From UBA2988 sp965237965 (GTDB taxonomy: Bacteria; Gemmatimonadota; Gemmatimonadetes; Longimicrobiales; Gaopeijiaceae): a stretch of DNA of 64,000 bases. This document shows, in pieces, positions 16,951 through 25,140 of the stretch. Positions within the stretch are counted from its first letter, which is position 1. Every line of letters begins with the position of its first letter. The translations under genes were made by a program, and so were the position numbers. The notes beneath the pieces were generated by a model. That model was not told where the DNA came from and searched no databases. It saw only the letters and a list, made by a program, of their open reading frames with translations. The stretch lies in the NCBI GenBank assembly GCA_965237965.1, contig CBDEGT010000003.1:248001-312000 (forward strand), written 5' to 3'.

Positions 16951-17010
16951 GTCGAGCCGCACGGAACGCCGCCGCGAGGCCTCCGGGGAGATCCCCGGGG
17001 GCCTTTCGTT
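16879..17010 (+). promoter_or_regulatory. transcription attenuator of aroF (alternative hairpins)
   Basis: Four segments can pair in the classic attenuation pattern. Segment 1 (16879-16886, CCGGCCCT) lies inside the leader ORF before the aromatic codons and pairs with segment 2 (16928-16935, GGGGCCGG). Segment 2 (16925-16933, CCGGGGGCC) also pairs with segment 3 (16978-16986, GGCCTCCGG), the antiterminator. Segment 3 otherwise pairs with segment 4 (16993-17003), the terminator. The aromatic codons (16894-16914) lie just before segment 2, so a ribosome stalled there covers segment 1 and frees segment 2. Low charged Phe, Trp or Tyr tRNA would then favour antitermination and aroF expression. Confidence 0.75.
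16977..17010 (+). terminator. attenuator terminator before aroF
   Basis: A 12-bp stem (16977-16988 with 16993-17004, one G-U pair, loop AGAT) is followed by TTTCGTTT. The GC-rich stem and T-rich tail fit a Rho-independent terminator. Its 5' arm is the strand shared with the antiterminator. Confidence 0.75.
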
Positions 17011-17059
17011 TGAGGACCCGTGAGTCTCGGCGGGCCCAGGCATCACCAGGGAGGAACGC

Positions 17060-18097
17060 ATGATCATCGTGACACGGGCGGGGGTAACCGCCGAAGAGTT
17101 GGATCACATCCGCGAGCGAGTCGAAGCGGCGGGACTCCGCACTCACATCTCGAGCGGCGAAAGCCGGACCGTGATCGGGTGCATCGGCGACGAGGAGGCG
17201 CTCCAGGGGCTCCCCCTTCTGTCCATCCCCGGCGTGGAGGCCGTGCACGCGGTGATGAAGCCGTACAAGCTCGCGGCCCGTGAGTTCTCGGCCTCGCCCA
17301 CACGGATTCCGATCGGTGCTGCCGAGATCGGAGGCGAGGAGTTGATGGTGATCGCCGGGCCCTGCTCGGTGGAAGGGCCCGAGATGATGCGGCGTACCGC
17401 GACCGCAGTCCGGGATGCAGGCGCGCGTGCCCTGCGCGGAGGCGCGTTCAAGCCGCGCACCTCCCCCTACTCGTTCCAGGGGAAAGGGGAGGAGGGGCTG
17501 CAGATCCTATCGGACGTACGCACGAGCACCGGACTCCCGGTCGTGACCGAAGTGATGGACACGCGGCAGGTCGAGCTCGTGGCTGGGTACGCCGACGTCC
17601 TCCAGATCGGTGCCCGTAACATGCAGAACTACAACCTACTCACCGAAGTGGGCCGCCTGCACCGGCCGGTGCTCCTCAAGCGCGGCATGAGCGCCACCAT
17701 CAAGGACCTGCTGCTGGCCGCCGAGTACATCATGAGCCAGGGCAACATGCAGGTGATCCTGTGCGAGCGTGGCATCCGCACGTACGAGACCGCAACGCGG
17801 AACACCTTCGACGTGGCTGCCATCCCTGTCCTCAAGCGCGAGACGCACCTGCCCGTGGTGGCCGACCCCAGTCACGCCGGGGGCTACCGTCACCTCGTCA
17901 CACCGCTCGCGCTCGCCGGGATCGCCGCCGGTGCCGACGGCCTGATCGTGGAGGTGCATCCGGAACCCGAGCGCGCGACCTCGGACGGGGAGCAGTCGCT
18001 CGATCTGACCGAGTTCGCGGAGATGATGGCTGCGGTGCGGCCGGTGGCGCAGGCGGTCGGGCGAATCCTCGCTCTCCCAGTGGCGGCAGCGATTTGA
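17060..18097 (+). CDS. aroF: 3-deoxy-7-phosphoheptulonate synthase (DAHP synthase, type I-beta)
   Basis: AroF condenses phosphoenolpyruvate and erythrose-4-phosphate, the first step of aromatic amino acid synthesis. Residues 1-70 are the ferredoxin-like regulatory domain of the Thermotoga-type enzyme (MIIVTRAGVTAEELDHIRER ... IPGVEAVHAVMKPYKLA), which in relatives mediates feedback inhibition by Tyr/Phe. The barrel follows with MVIAGPCSVEGPEMM, LRGGAFKPRTSPYSFQGKG, VLQIGARNMQNYNLL, VLLKRGMSATIKDLL and VVADPSHAGGYR. Length 345. ATG at 17060 follows GGGAGG. It is preceded by an attenuator, so expression is probably set by aromatic tRNA charging as well as by feedback. It appears monocistronic. 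Confidence 0.96.
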   Translation: MIIVTRAGVTAEELDHIRERVEAAGLRTHISSGESRTVIGCIGDEEALQGLPLLSIPGVEAVHAVMKPYKLAAREFSASPTRIPIGAAEIGGEELMVIAGPCSVEGPEMMRRTATAVRDAGARALRGGAFKPRTSPYSFQGKGEEGLQILSDVRTSTGLPVVTEVMDTRQVELVAGYADVLQIGARNMQNYNLLTEVGRLHRPVLLKRGMSATIKDLLLAAEYIMSQGNMQVILCERGIRTYETATRNTFDVAAIPVLKRETHLPVVADPSHAGGYRHLVTPLALAGIAAGADGLIVEVHPEPERATSDGEQSLDLTEFAEMMAAVRPVAQAVGRILALPVAAAI

Positions 18098-18128
18098 GCA
18101 CCACGGCGTCGAGCGCGACGGAACGCGC

Positions 18129-19601
18129 CTAGCCTCCCGACCTGGCGCTCAGCCGCCGCTGGGCCTCGGCGAGCTGGGCCTCGACGGCCGCCCGGGACGT
18201 GCCACCCTGGGCGCTGCGCGACTCTAGGGAGCGCTCCCAGTCGAAGACCTCGCGCACGTCGGGACCGAACTCGGGCGCCACGTCCAGGAACGCGGCCACC
18301 GGCAGCTCCGCGAGGGGCACGCCTGTCTCTTCGGACTTCCGCACCAGCCGTCCTACGGCATCGTGACTGCGACGGAATGGGACCCCTCTGCGCACCAGAT
18401 GGTCGGCGAGATCCGTGGCAAGCAACTGGGTGTCCATGAGGGCGCGGATCCGCTCGGGGTGGAAGCGCGCCGTCGCGACCGCGCCGGTCACCGCCGGCAG
18501 GACGGTGCGCAGCGCATCGGCCGAATCGAACAGGGAGCGCTTGTCCTCCTGTAGGTCGCGGTTATAGCCCGTGGGGAGCCCCTTCAGCAGGGTGAGCAGT
18601 GCGACCAGGTTGCCGGTCAGCCGTCCGGCTTGCCCGCGCGCGAGCTCTGCCACGTCGGGGTTGCGCTTCTGAGGCATCAGCGAAGATCCGGTACTGTACC
18701 CATCCACGAGCCTCAAGAAGCCGAACTCCAGCGAGGCGAAGAGCACGAGGTCTTCGCCGAGCCGGGACAAGTGCACACCTACCAGCGCGCAGGCGTACGC
18801 CAGATCCAGCGCCCAGTCGCGGTCACCAACCGCGTCCACACTGTTCTCGCTCGGCCTGCGGAACCCGAGCGACCGGGCCAGGGCCTCCCGGTCCACCGGG
18901 AACGGGCAGCCCGCGATCGCGCCTGAGCCCAGCGGAAGCACGCCCGCCGCTTGAACGGCGCGGCGCAGTTTCTCGCGGTCCCGCTCGAAGGCCCACAGGT
19001 GCGCCAGTGCCCACTGCGCGCCGCGGATCGGCTGGCCCTGCTGGAGATGCGTGTAGCCGGGGAGGATCACCCCCACACTGTCGCGCGCGAGCCCGAGCAG
19101 CGCATGGCACAGCTCCGTGACCGCGCGCTCGAGGTCCCGTCCCGCCCCCATCCCCCAGAGTCGGAGGTCGGTCGCCACCTGATCGTTGCGGGAGCGCCCG
19201 GTGTGGAGCTTCCCAGCCACGTCTCCGGCTTCCTCGAACAGCAGCCGCTCCACCAGCGAGTGGATGTCCTCGTCCGGGGCGTGCGTGAACGCCTCACCGG
19301 TTTCGAGCCGCATCGCCACTCGCACGAGCCCCTCGTTCAGCAAACGCGCCTCCTCCTCGCTCAGAACACCCGCGCCCACGAGGGCACGCGCCCAGGCGCG
19401 ACTTCCCCTGACGTCCTCCCGCCAGAGCCGCCGGTCGACATCGAGACTGAGGTTGAGCGGGCGCATCTCGGGAGCGATCTCTCCTTCGAAGCGCGCCCCC
19501 CACAGCGCGTGCTCGTGCGCGGGCTCCGGCGCCGACTCGATCTCGGATTCGGGCAACGGCGCACCCTCCGACGAGGACGCTGAATCGGGCGATCTGCTCA
19601 C
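18129..19601 (-). CDS. argH: argininosuccinate lyase
   Basis: ArgH splits argininosuccinate into arginine and fumarate, the last step of arginine synthesis. The 490-residue protein carries LHTGRSRNDQVATDLRLW, LPGYTHLQQGQPIRGAQWAL and the superfamily signature GSSLMPQKRNPDVAELARG with the catalytic Ser loop. About 30 N-terminal residues (Ser/Glu/Pro-rich, before WGARFEGEIAPEM) exceed the usual length, so an internal start is possible; GTG at 19601 is the outermost. It lies 120 bases after argG with a hairpin in between. Confidence 0.95.
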   Translation of the reverse strand: MSRSPDSASSSEGAPLPESEIESAPEPAHEHALWGARFEGEIAPEMRPLNLSLDVDRRLWREDVRGSRAWARALVGAGVLSEEEARLLNEGLVRVAMRLETGEAFTHAPDEDIHSLVERLLFEEAGDVAGKLHTGRSRNDQVATDLRLWGMGAGRDLERAVTELCHALLGLARDSVGVILPGYTHLQQGQPIRGAQWALAHLWAFERDREKLRRAVQAAGVLPLGSGAIAGCPFPVDREALARSLGFRRPSENSVDAVGDRDWALDLAYACALVGVHLSRLGEDLVLFASLEFGFLRLVDGYSTGSSLMPQKRNPDVAELARGQAGRLTGNLVALLTLLKGLPTGYNRDLQEDKRSLFDSADALRTVLPAVTGAVATARFHPERIRALMDTQLLATDLADHLVRRGVPFRRSHDAVGRLVRKSEETGVPLAELPVAAFLDVAPEFGPDVREVFDWERSLESRSAQGGTSRAAVEAQLAEAQRRLSARSGG

Positions 19602-19664
19602 GTGGGTCGGGTTCTTGGGGTGGGTCCTGAGAGGGTTCGGGAGCGCGCGGAAGATGGATGCGAA

Positions 19665-19694
19665 GCGGGGCCGCCACCAGCGTGACGGCCCCGC
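19665..19694 (-). terminator. hairpin between argG and argH
   Basis: A 9-bp perfect GC-rich stem (GCGGGGCCG with CGGCCCCGC) with a 12-base loop lies in the 120-bp gap between argG and argH. There is no T-run on the minus-strand side, so it may be an attenuating or mRNA-stabilising hairpin rather than a full terminator. Confidence 0.4.
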
Positions 19695-19721
19695 GCTCCA
19701 GCCGAGGTCCCGCCGCGCGGG

Positions 19722-20969
19722 TCAGCCCGTCGCCGTCTGGGCCACCTCGCGCAGCAACTTCGCCACGACGTCGTTGCTCTCGTCGGCGTCGCGAGCGGCC
19801 GCGGCTCGCACCGGAAGACCGAAGAGCTTGATGAAACCTTCCGCGTCCGCGTGGTCGTAGCCCGCGCTCGCACCGAATGTGGCCAGATCTTCCCGGTAGA
19901 GCGAGCGCTCGCTCGTGCGCGACACAACCCAGGCGTTGCCCTTGTACAGTTTCATCCGCACCGACCCGGTGACGTCGCGCAGCAGCACGTTCACCATCGC
20001 GTCCAACGCCTGACGCTCCGGTGTCCACCACCGGCCCTCGTACACCAGGTCGGCGTACCGGGGGGCCACCTGGTCCTTGAGGGCCATCGAGCGCCGGTCG
20101 AGCGTGATGCTCTCCAACTCTTGAAGAGCCGAATAAAGAATGGTTCCACCAGGCGTCTCGTAGACACCGCGAGACTTCATCCCCACGAGGCGATCCTCGA
20201 TCACGTCGGCGCGACCGACCCCGTGCCGCGAGCCCAGAGCGTTCAGTCCCTGCAGCAGCGCGACACCGTCCAGCGCCTCCCCATCGAGCGCGATCGGGGT
20301 ACCTCGCTCGAACCGTATCTCCACGTACTCCGCCGTGTCGGGGGCGGCCTCGGGAGAGACCGTCCACTGGAACATGGACTCCTCGGGCTCTTTCGCCGTG
20401 TCCTCGAGCGGACCGCCCTCGTACGAAATGTGCCAGAGATTCTCATCGCGCGAGTAGAGCCTGGTGGTGTCCACGTTCAGCGGGATCTTGCGGGCACGGG
20501 CATAGGCGAGCGCGTCCTCCCGCGAGCGGATGTCCCACTCACGCCAAGGAGCGATCACCCTGAGATCCGGTGCAAGGGCCACGAAGGTGAGCTCGAAGCG
20601 CACCTGGTCGTTCCCCTTGCCGGTGCAGCCGTGCGCCAGGGCGTCCGCACCGACCTGCCTGGCTACCTCCACCTGACGCTTCGCGATCAGGGGTCGCGCC
20701 ATGGACGTACCGAGCAGATAGCGCCGGCTGTAAACCGCTCCGGCGCGCAGGGTCGGCCAGGCGAAGTCCTCCACGAACTCGCGCCGCAGATCCTCGACGA
20801 CCAGCGAGGAGGCACCCGACGCCCGGGCCTTTTCCTCGAGCTTGGAAAGATCGTCGTTTTGGCCCACGTCGGCGGCCATGCACACGATCTCGGCCTGGTA
20901 CGCTTCCTTGAGCCACGGAACGATGATCGAGGTGTCCAGTCCACCTGAATATCCAAGCACGACCTTCAT
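19722..20969 (-). CDS. argG: argininosuccinate synthase
   Basis: ArgG joins citrulline and aspartate with ATP to argininosuccinate. The N-terminal VVLGYSGGLDTSIIVPWLKE is the ATP-pyrophosphatase P-loop; ADALAHGCTGKGNDQVRFEL is the second family signature. Length 415 is normal. ATG at 20969 follows GGAGGT at ideal spacing. About 100 bases upstream is an ArgR-box-like palindrome. No ornithine carbamoyltransferase (argF) or N-acetylglutamate synthase is seen in this cluster, so those steps must be encoded elsewhere. Confidence 0.97.
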   Translation of the reverse strand: MKVVLGYSGGLDTSIIVPWLKEAYQAEIVCMAADVGQNDDLSKLEEKARASGASSLVVEDLRREFVEDFAWPTLRAGAVYSRRYLLGTSMARPLIAKRQVEVARQVGADALAHGCTGKGNDQVRFELTFVALAPDLRVIAPWREWDIRSREDALAYARARKIPLNVDTTRLYSRDENLWHISYEGGPLEDTAKEPEESMFQWTVSPEAAPDTAEYVEIRFERGTPIALDGEALDGVALLQGLNALGSRHGVGRADVIEDRLVGMKSRGVYETPGGTILYSALQELESITLDRRSMALKDQVAPRYADLVYEGRWWTPERQALDAMVNVLLRDVTGSVRMKLYKGNAWVVSRTSERSLYREDLATFGASAGYDHADAEGFIKLFGLPVRAAAARDADESNDVVAKLLREVAQTATG

Positions 20970-21069
20970 GTGGACCTCCAGTTCCCCGGGGGCGGGGTCG
21001 TTGTACTCCCGCGCCTCGACTTGCGACCCCTCGGTCGGGGCCTCGGAAAGTCCCGACGATTAGCATAAC

Positions 21070-21088
21070 TATGCATGAATTATGCATA
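21070..21088 (-). promoter_or_regulatory. ArgR-box-like operator upstream of argG
   Basis: The AT-rich TATGCATGAATTATGCATA stands out in GC-rich surroundings and is a near-perfect palindrome with the length and centre of ARG boxes (consensus TGAAT-N4-ATTCA type). It lies 101-119 bases before the argG start and probably overlaps its promoter (possible -35 TTGCAG around 21090 on the minus strand). An argR gene is encoded in the same cluster. Confidence 0.6.
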
Positions 21089-21117
21089 TCCTGCAAGAGC
21101 GGGGTCTCGGCGCAGGA

Positions 21118-22308
21118 TCAGTGGAGCGCCTGACCGAGCAGCTCGACGCCGCGGTCGAGGAGCTCTTCCGGGGTGTTCAGGGGCGGGAGCAGTCGGACCA
21201 CACCGGGGCCGGCCGTGACCAGGAGCACGCCCAGCTCGCGCGCCCGCCCGACCACGGCGGCGGCGTCTCCTTCCAGTCTGACCCCCCGGATCAGACCGAG
21301 CCCTCGCAGCTCCGTGACCACGGGCGCTCGCGCGGCCAGGTCCCGCAGCCGCTGGTCCAGCCGCTCCGCGCGCGCGCGCACACCCTCCAGGAATCCCGGT
21401 GCGGTGATGGTGCGCAGCACGGCCCGTGCGACGTGCGCGACCAGAGGCCCGCCGCCGAAGGTGGTCCCGTGCTCGCCGGGAGCGATTGCTTCGGCGACGT
21501 GCCGGGCGGCGAGGATCGCCCCCATCGGCAGCCCACCGGCGAGCGGCTTGGCGACGATCAGCACGTCCGGCCGGATCCCCGCTGCCTCGTGCGCGAACAG
21601 ACGCCCGGTGCGGCCGAATCCGCACTGGATCTCGTCCAGGATCAGCGCCACGTGGCGCTCGTCGCAGAGGGCGCGCAGACGGCGTAGGAACTCGGCGGGC
21701 ACGACGCGGATCCCGCCCTCGCCCTGGATCGGCTCCAGGATCACCGCGGCGGTCGCGTCCTCGCGCACCAGCGCGGCGAGCCCGTCGGGGTCGCCCACAT
21801 CGGCGAAATCCACACCCGGCATGAGCGGCTCGAACGGCTCCCGATACGCGGCGCGGTCGGTCGCGGCCAGGGTACCGAACAGGCGTCCGTGGAACGAGCC
21901 CCGAAACGCCACGATCCGGTGCTTCTCCGGGCCACCGATGCCACGTGCCCAGCGCCGCGCCAGCTTGAACGCGCCCTCCCCCGCCTCCGCGCCCGAGTTG
22001 CAGAAAAAGACACGTGACGGGAACGTCGCGGCCACCAACTCCTCGGCCAGCCGCTCCCCGGCTTCGCTGCGGAACAGGTTCGAGACGTGGATCAATCCGT
22101 TCCCGAGCGCGTCACGGATCGCGTCCCCCACCTCGGGCGCCGCGTGTCCGAGCGCGTTGACGCCGATCCCGGACGTGAAGTCGAGGTAGCGTCGTCCGTC
22201 TTCGGCGATCAGCCAGGCTCCTTCCCCGGCTACGAACAGGATGTCGGGTTTCCGGTAGACCCCCAGCAGCGCGTCCGTGAGCGCCGTGCCCGTCTGCGCC
22301 TCGCTCAC
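21118..22308 (-). CDS. argD: acetylornithine aminotransferase
   Basis: A PLP-dependent class III aminotransferase that converts N-acetylglutamate semialdehyde to acetylornithine. Seen are LDFTSGIGVNALGHAAPEV at the N-terminus, VFFCNSGAEAGEGAFKLARR, IVAFRGSFHGRLFGTLAAT, LILDEIQCGFGRTG and the PLP lysine in LIVAKPLAGGLPMGAIL. Length 396. The GTG start at 22308 overlaps the argB stop by four bases (GTGA). Its place between argB and argG supports the acetylornithine function rather than another omega-aminotransferase. Confidence 0.93.
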   Translation of the reverse strand: MSEAQTGTALTDALLGVYRKPDILFVAGEGAWLIAEDGRRYLDFTSGIGVNALGHAAPEVGDAIRDALGNGLIHVSNLFRSEAGERLAEELVAATFPSRVFFCNSGAEAGEGAFKLARRWARGIGGPEKHRIVAFRGSFHGRLFGTLAATDRAAYREPFEPLMPGVDFADVGDPDGLAALVREDATAAVILEPIQGEGGIRVVPAEFLRRLRALCDERHVALILDEIQCGFGRTGRLFAHEAAGIRPDVLIVAKPLAGGLPMGAILAARHVAEAIAPGEHGTTFGGGPLVAHVARAVLRTITAPGFLEGVRARAERLDQRLRDLAARAPVVTELRGLGLIRGVRLEGDAAAVVGRARELGVLLVTAGPGVVRLLPPLNTPEELLDRGVELLGQALH

Positions 22309-23066
22309 GATACCGCCTCGGCAACGCCGTCGGGCACGATGCGGGTTCCGGCCGCGTCGTCGGCAAGCAGGCCGCCGTCCCCGATCCGCACCTCGACCCC
22401 CCCGTGCGCAGCGGCCAGCGCCTGCCGCACCTTGACCGCCATCCCGCCCTTCACCACCTCGCGGACGAGCAGGTCGGAAGCCGCCGCCGCGGTGATGCGT
22501 GGCACGGGCGCCCCATTCACCAAGACGCCGGGCACGTCGGAGACGAGCAGCAGCCGGTCCGCGGTCAAGCCGACCGCGAGGGCGATCGCGGCCTCGTCCG
22601 CATTCACGTTCAGGGGCGTACCCCCTGGGCCGCGCGACACGGGCGAGACGACCGGCAGCATGCCACCGCCGAGGAGCGCTCGCAGCGGCCGGGGATCCAC
22701 CCCCGTGACCTCACCCACCTCACCGAGCTTTCCTCCCTCGCGACGCTGTGCCCGAAGCAGCCCACCGTCCTCTCCGGACAGTCCCACGGCGAGCTGGCCG
22801 GCATCGATCAGACCCGCGACGACTCGTTTGTTGACCCATCCAGAGAGCACCATCGCGGTCACCTTCATCGCCTCTGGAGTGGTGACGCGAAGCCCATCCA
22901 GCCATTCCACTTCGAGGCCGAGCCGCTCCTGCCAGGCGGTGATCTCGCTCCCGCCCCCGTGCACGACCACGCGCTCACCAGGCATGGCAGCGATCGCGGC
23001 GCACAGCGTAGTGAGGTCGGCCGGAGCGCCCGCCACGGCGCCGCCGACCTTGACGACCGTCAGCAC
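22305..23066 (-). CDS. argB: acetylglutamate kinase
   Basis: ArgB phosphorylates N-acetylglutamate. The product of about 253 residues has the amino-acid-kinase fold: VVKVGGAVAG with the phosphate-binding Lys, ERVVVHGGGSEITAW (glycine loop), LNVNADEAAIALAVGLTADR and KGGMAVKVRQALAA near the C-terminus. GTG at 23066 is chosen because it starts at the family N-terminus and overlaps the argC stop by seven bases. The frame is open further upstream within argC but has no family similarity there. Feedback sensitivity to arginine cannot be judged; the N-terminal helix of arginine-sensitive forms seems absent. Confidence 0.92.
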   Translation of the reverse strand: MLTVVKVGGAVAGAPADLTTLCAAIAAMPGERVVVHGGGSEITAWQERLGLEVEWLDGLRVTTPEAMKVTAMVLSGWVNKRVVAGLIDAGQLAVGLSGEDGGLLRAQRREGGKLGEVGEVTGVDPRPLRALLGGGMLPVVSPVSRGPGGTPLNVNADEAAIALAVGLTADRLLLVSDVPGVLVNGAPVPRITAAAASDLLVREVVKGGMAVKVRQALAAAHGGVEVRIGDGGLLADDAAGTRIVPDGVAEAVS

Positions 23067-24034
23067 CGGATACCGCGCCCGGGATCGAAGCCCAGCATCA
23101 GGTTCATGTTCTGGACTGCCTGACCGGCCGCGCCCTTGCCCAGGTTGTCGAGAGCGGCCACGAGGGTGACGGTCGGAGCCTCGAGCCCGGCGTTGTCGAA
23201 CGCCGACAGTTCGAGCACGTCGGTGTGCGCGACTCGGGACAGCGCAGGTGCCTGGTCGGTCACGCGCACGGCACCGCAGCCGCGGTACGCCTGCTCCCAT
23301 GCGGCCTTGATCCGGCTTGCATCCACGGCAGGCTGCACTGGGAGCATGATCGTCTCCAGAATCCCGCGCGCGACCGGGAGCAGGTGCGGCACGAAGAGCA
23401 GCTGGAGCTCCGGAAGGACGCTCCGCATCTCCTTCAGGTGGCGGTGCTCGTTGCCGAGGCCGTACGCGCGGAAATCGCCGAACACCTCGCTGAAGAGCAG
23501 CTCGCGCTTCGGAGTCCTCCCCGCACCCGTGACGCCCGAAGCCGCGCTCACCCCCACCGGGCGGGTGCGATCGATCATCCCCGCTCGGTCGAGCGGAAGG
23601 AGCGAGAGGATCACACCCGTCGGATAGCATCCCGGGTTCGCGATCAACCGGGCTCCGGCCACCTCCTGCGGGTTGATCTCGGGGAGCCCGTACACGGCCC
23701 CCCCTTCTCGTCCCGACCCCGGGCGGTGGTCCGCCGTCAGATCGACGATTCGCGGGCCCGGGCTCCGCTCCACCCAGGCGGCGGCCTCGCCGTGCGGGAG
23801 GCAGAGGAAGACGACCTCGACCTCGTCGAGCGCAGCTTCGGCGACGGGCCCGAACGCGAGGCCTGGCACGGGTGTCCGCCGCCCCGCCTCGCTGTCCGAA
23901 GTCGCGAAGCGAACCGTTACTCCATCGTGGTCATTCAGGACGCGAAGGACCTCGAGCCCGGTGTATCCGCTCGCCCCGACCACCCCGACAGGCACCCTGC
24001 TCGGGGTCCCCGAGGAGGTGTCGTTTCCGTTCAT
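23060..24034 (-). CDS. argC: N-acetyl-gamma-glutamyl-phosphate reductase
   Basis: ArgC reduces acetylglutamyl phosphate with NADPH. VGVVGASGYTGLEVLRVL is the NADP-binding start, ARLIANPGCYPTGVILSL contains the catalytic Cys, and GVSAASGVTGAGRTPKRELL is the substrate loop. Length 324. ATG at 24034 lies 7 bases after the argR stop. The downstream argB start overlaps its end, so argR-argC-argB-argD look like one transcript. Confidence 0.95.
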   Translation of the reverse strand: MNGNDTSSGTPSRVPVGVVGASGYTGLEVLRVLNDHDGVTVRFATSDSEAGRRTPVPGLAFGPVAEAALDEVEVVFLCLPHGEAAAWVERSPGPRIVDLTADHRPGSGREGGAVYGLPEINPQEVAGARLIANPGCYPTGVILSLLPLDRAGMIDRTRPVGVSAASGVTGAGRTPKRELLFSEVFGDFRAYGLGNEHRHLKEMRSVLPELQLLFVPHLLPVARGILETIMLPVQPAVDASRIKAAWEQAYRGCGAVRVTDQAPALSRVAHTDVLELSAFDNAGLEAPTVTLVAALDNLGKGAAGQAVQNMNLMLGFDPGRGIRC

Positions 24035-24041
24035 CGGAGTC

Positions 24042-24518
24042 TCAACCCTCCGCGATCTCTTTGATCCGCTGCTGGACCTCGGGCACCTGCTGCGCTTCCC
24101 GGCAAATGATCAGAATGGTGTCGTCTCCCGCGATCGTGCCGAGTACCTCGGGCCACTCCTCCCAATCGATCGCGAGCGCGACCGCCTGTGCCCCCCCGGT
24201 CATGGTTCGCAGCACGAGAAGATTGCCTGTGCCCTCGGCCGAGGCGTACAACGTCGGCAGCAGGTTCTGGAGCGGGGGAATGCTTTCCCACTCCTCCGGA
24301 AGCGTATAGGCGGCGATTCCCTCTGCGCCCGGCACCTTGGCCAGCCGGAGCTCCCGGATGTCGCGCGAAACGGTCGCCTGTGTGACCGCGAACCCGGCTC
24401 CCTCGAGCAGTTCGCAGAGCTGCCCCTGGCTGGTGACCCTACGAGTGCGGATCGCCTCGAGAATGGCTTCGTGGCGAGCGTCCTTGGACGGCTCTGTGGT
24501 CCGAGCTGCGCGCGGCAT
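24042..24518 (-). CDS. argR: arginine repressor
   Basis: This 158-residue protein has the two ArgR domains. The N-terminal winged HTH is ARHEAILEAIRTRRVTSQGQ ... VTQATVSRDIRELRLAKVP. The C-terminal arginine-binding and hexamerisation domain shows GTIAGDDTILIICREAQQV, with the Gly-Asp-Asp that binds arginine. It represses arg genes when arginine is plentiful. A probable operator lies before argG; being first of the argRCBD genes it may also regulate itself. It starts 6 bases after the thioredoxin stop. Confidence 0.93.
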   Translation of the reverse strand: MPRAARTTEPSKDARHEAILEAIRTRRVTSQGQLCELLEGAGFAVTQATVSRDIRELRLAKVPGAEGIAAYTLPEEWESIPPLQNLLPTLYASAEGTGNLLVLRTMTGGAQAVALAIDWEEWPEVLGTIAGDDTILIICREAQQVPEVQQRIKEIAEG

Positions 24519-24524
24519 GAGCGC

Positions 24525-24971
24525 TCAGGCGGCGCCGGCCGCGAGCGCACGCAGCCGCTCCGGCTCGTAGCCGACGCTCCGGCCCGTCTCCTGCCCATCC
24601 TCGAACAGCACGAGCGTAGGGATGCTTCGGATCTTGTACTTGCCTGAGACCTCGGGCGCGCGATCCGTGTCCACCTTGGCCACCAACAGACGCCCGACGT
24701 GCTCGCGTGCCAACTCGTCCACCAGAGGCGCCACGATCCGGCACGGCGCGCACCAGTCGGCATAGAAGTCGACCAGCACCCGAACGGACGCCTCGAGAAC
24801 CGTCTTCCCGAAGTCTTCCTCCTCCACCTTCACAGGGCGGTCGAGCAGCATCGGCTTCTGGCACGCCCCGCACTTGGGCCGATCGGCCGCCCGCGCAAGA
24901 TCGATCTCGTTCATTGTGGTGCAGAACGGGCAGCGCACGGTCACGGCCGCCCGCGTTTCCGACGTCTCCAC
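24525..24971 (-). CDS. trxC: thioredoxin with N-terminal zinc-ribbon (thioredoxin-2 type)
   Basis: The first 35 residues form a zinc ribbon with two Cys pairs (VRCPFCTTMN and PKCGACQKPM), as in E. coli thioredoxin 2. The thioredoxin domain follows with the active site DFYADWCAPCRIVAP and the cis-Pro loop YKIRSIPTLVLFEDGQ. Length 148 from GTG at 24971, which follows GGGAGGGAAGA; the frame is open further upstream without family similarity. It reduces protein disulfides and responds to oxidative stress in relatives. It sits at the head of the arg genes on the same strand, 6 bases before argR, so it may be co-transcribed. Confidence 0.9.
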   Translation of the reverse strand: METSETRAAVTVRCPFCTTMNEIDLARAADRPKCGACQKPMLLDRPVKVEEEDFGKTVLEASVRVLVDFYADWCAPCRIVAPLVDELAREHVGRLLVAKVDTDRAPEVSGKYKIRSIPTLVLFEDGQETGRSVGYEPERLRALAAGAA

Positions 24972-25065
24972 GAGTCTTCCCTCCCCCACAGGACCCGAAT
25001 TCGCTTTATCCGGAGAACCTCGCGAGAACCGTACCCGAACCTCGAGACGACGTTCACCCAAGCGA

Positions 25066-25099
25066 CCGGGAGTCGGCGGCCCGAGCCGCCGACTCCCGG
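25066..25099 (-). terminator. strong hairpin after the TonB receptor gene
   Basis: A perfect 15-bp stem (CCGGGAGTCGGCGGC with its complement) with loop CCGA lies just beyond the stop of the TonB-dependent receptor at 25141. There is no T-run, which is common in very GC-rich genomes. It separates the receptor from the trxC-arg transcript. Confidence 0.6.
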
Positions 25100-25140
25100 A
25101 ATGGAGCACGCTGCACCCGACCGCACCGCATCGCCGAGGG

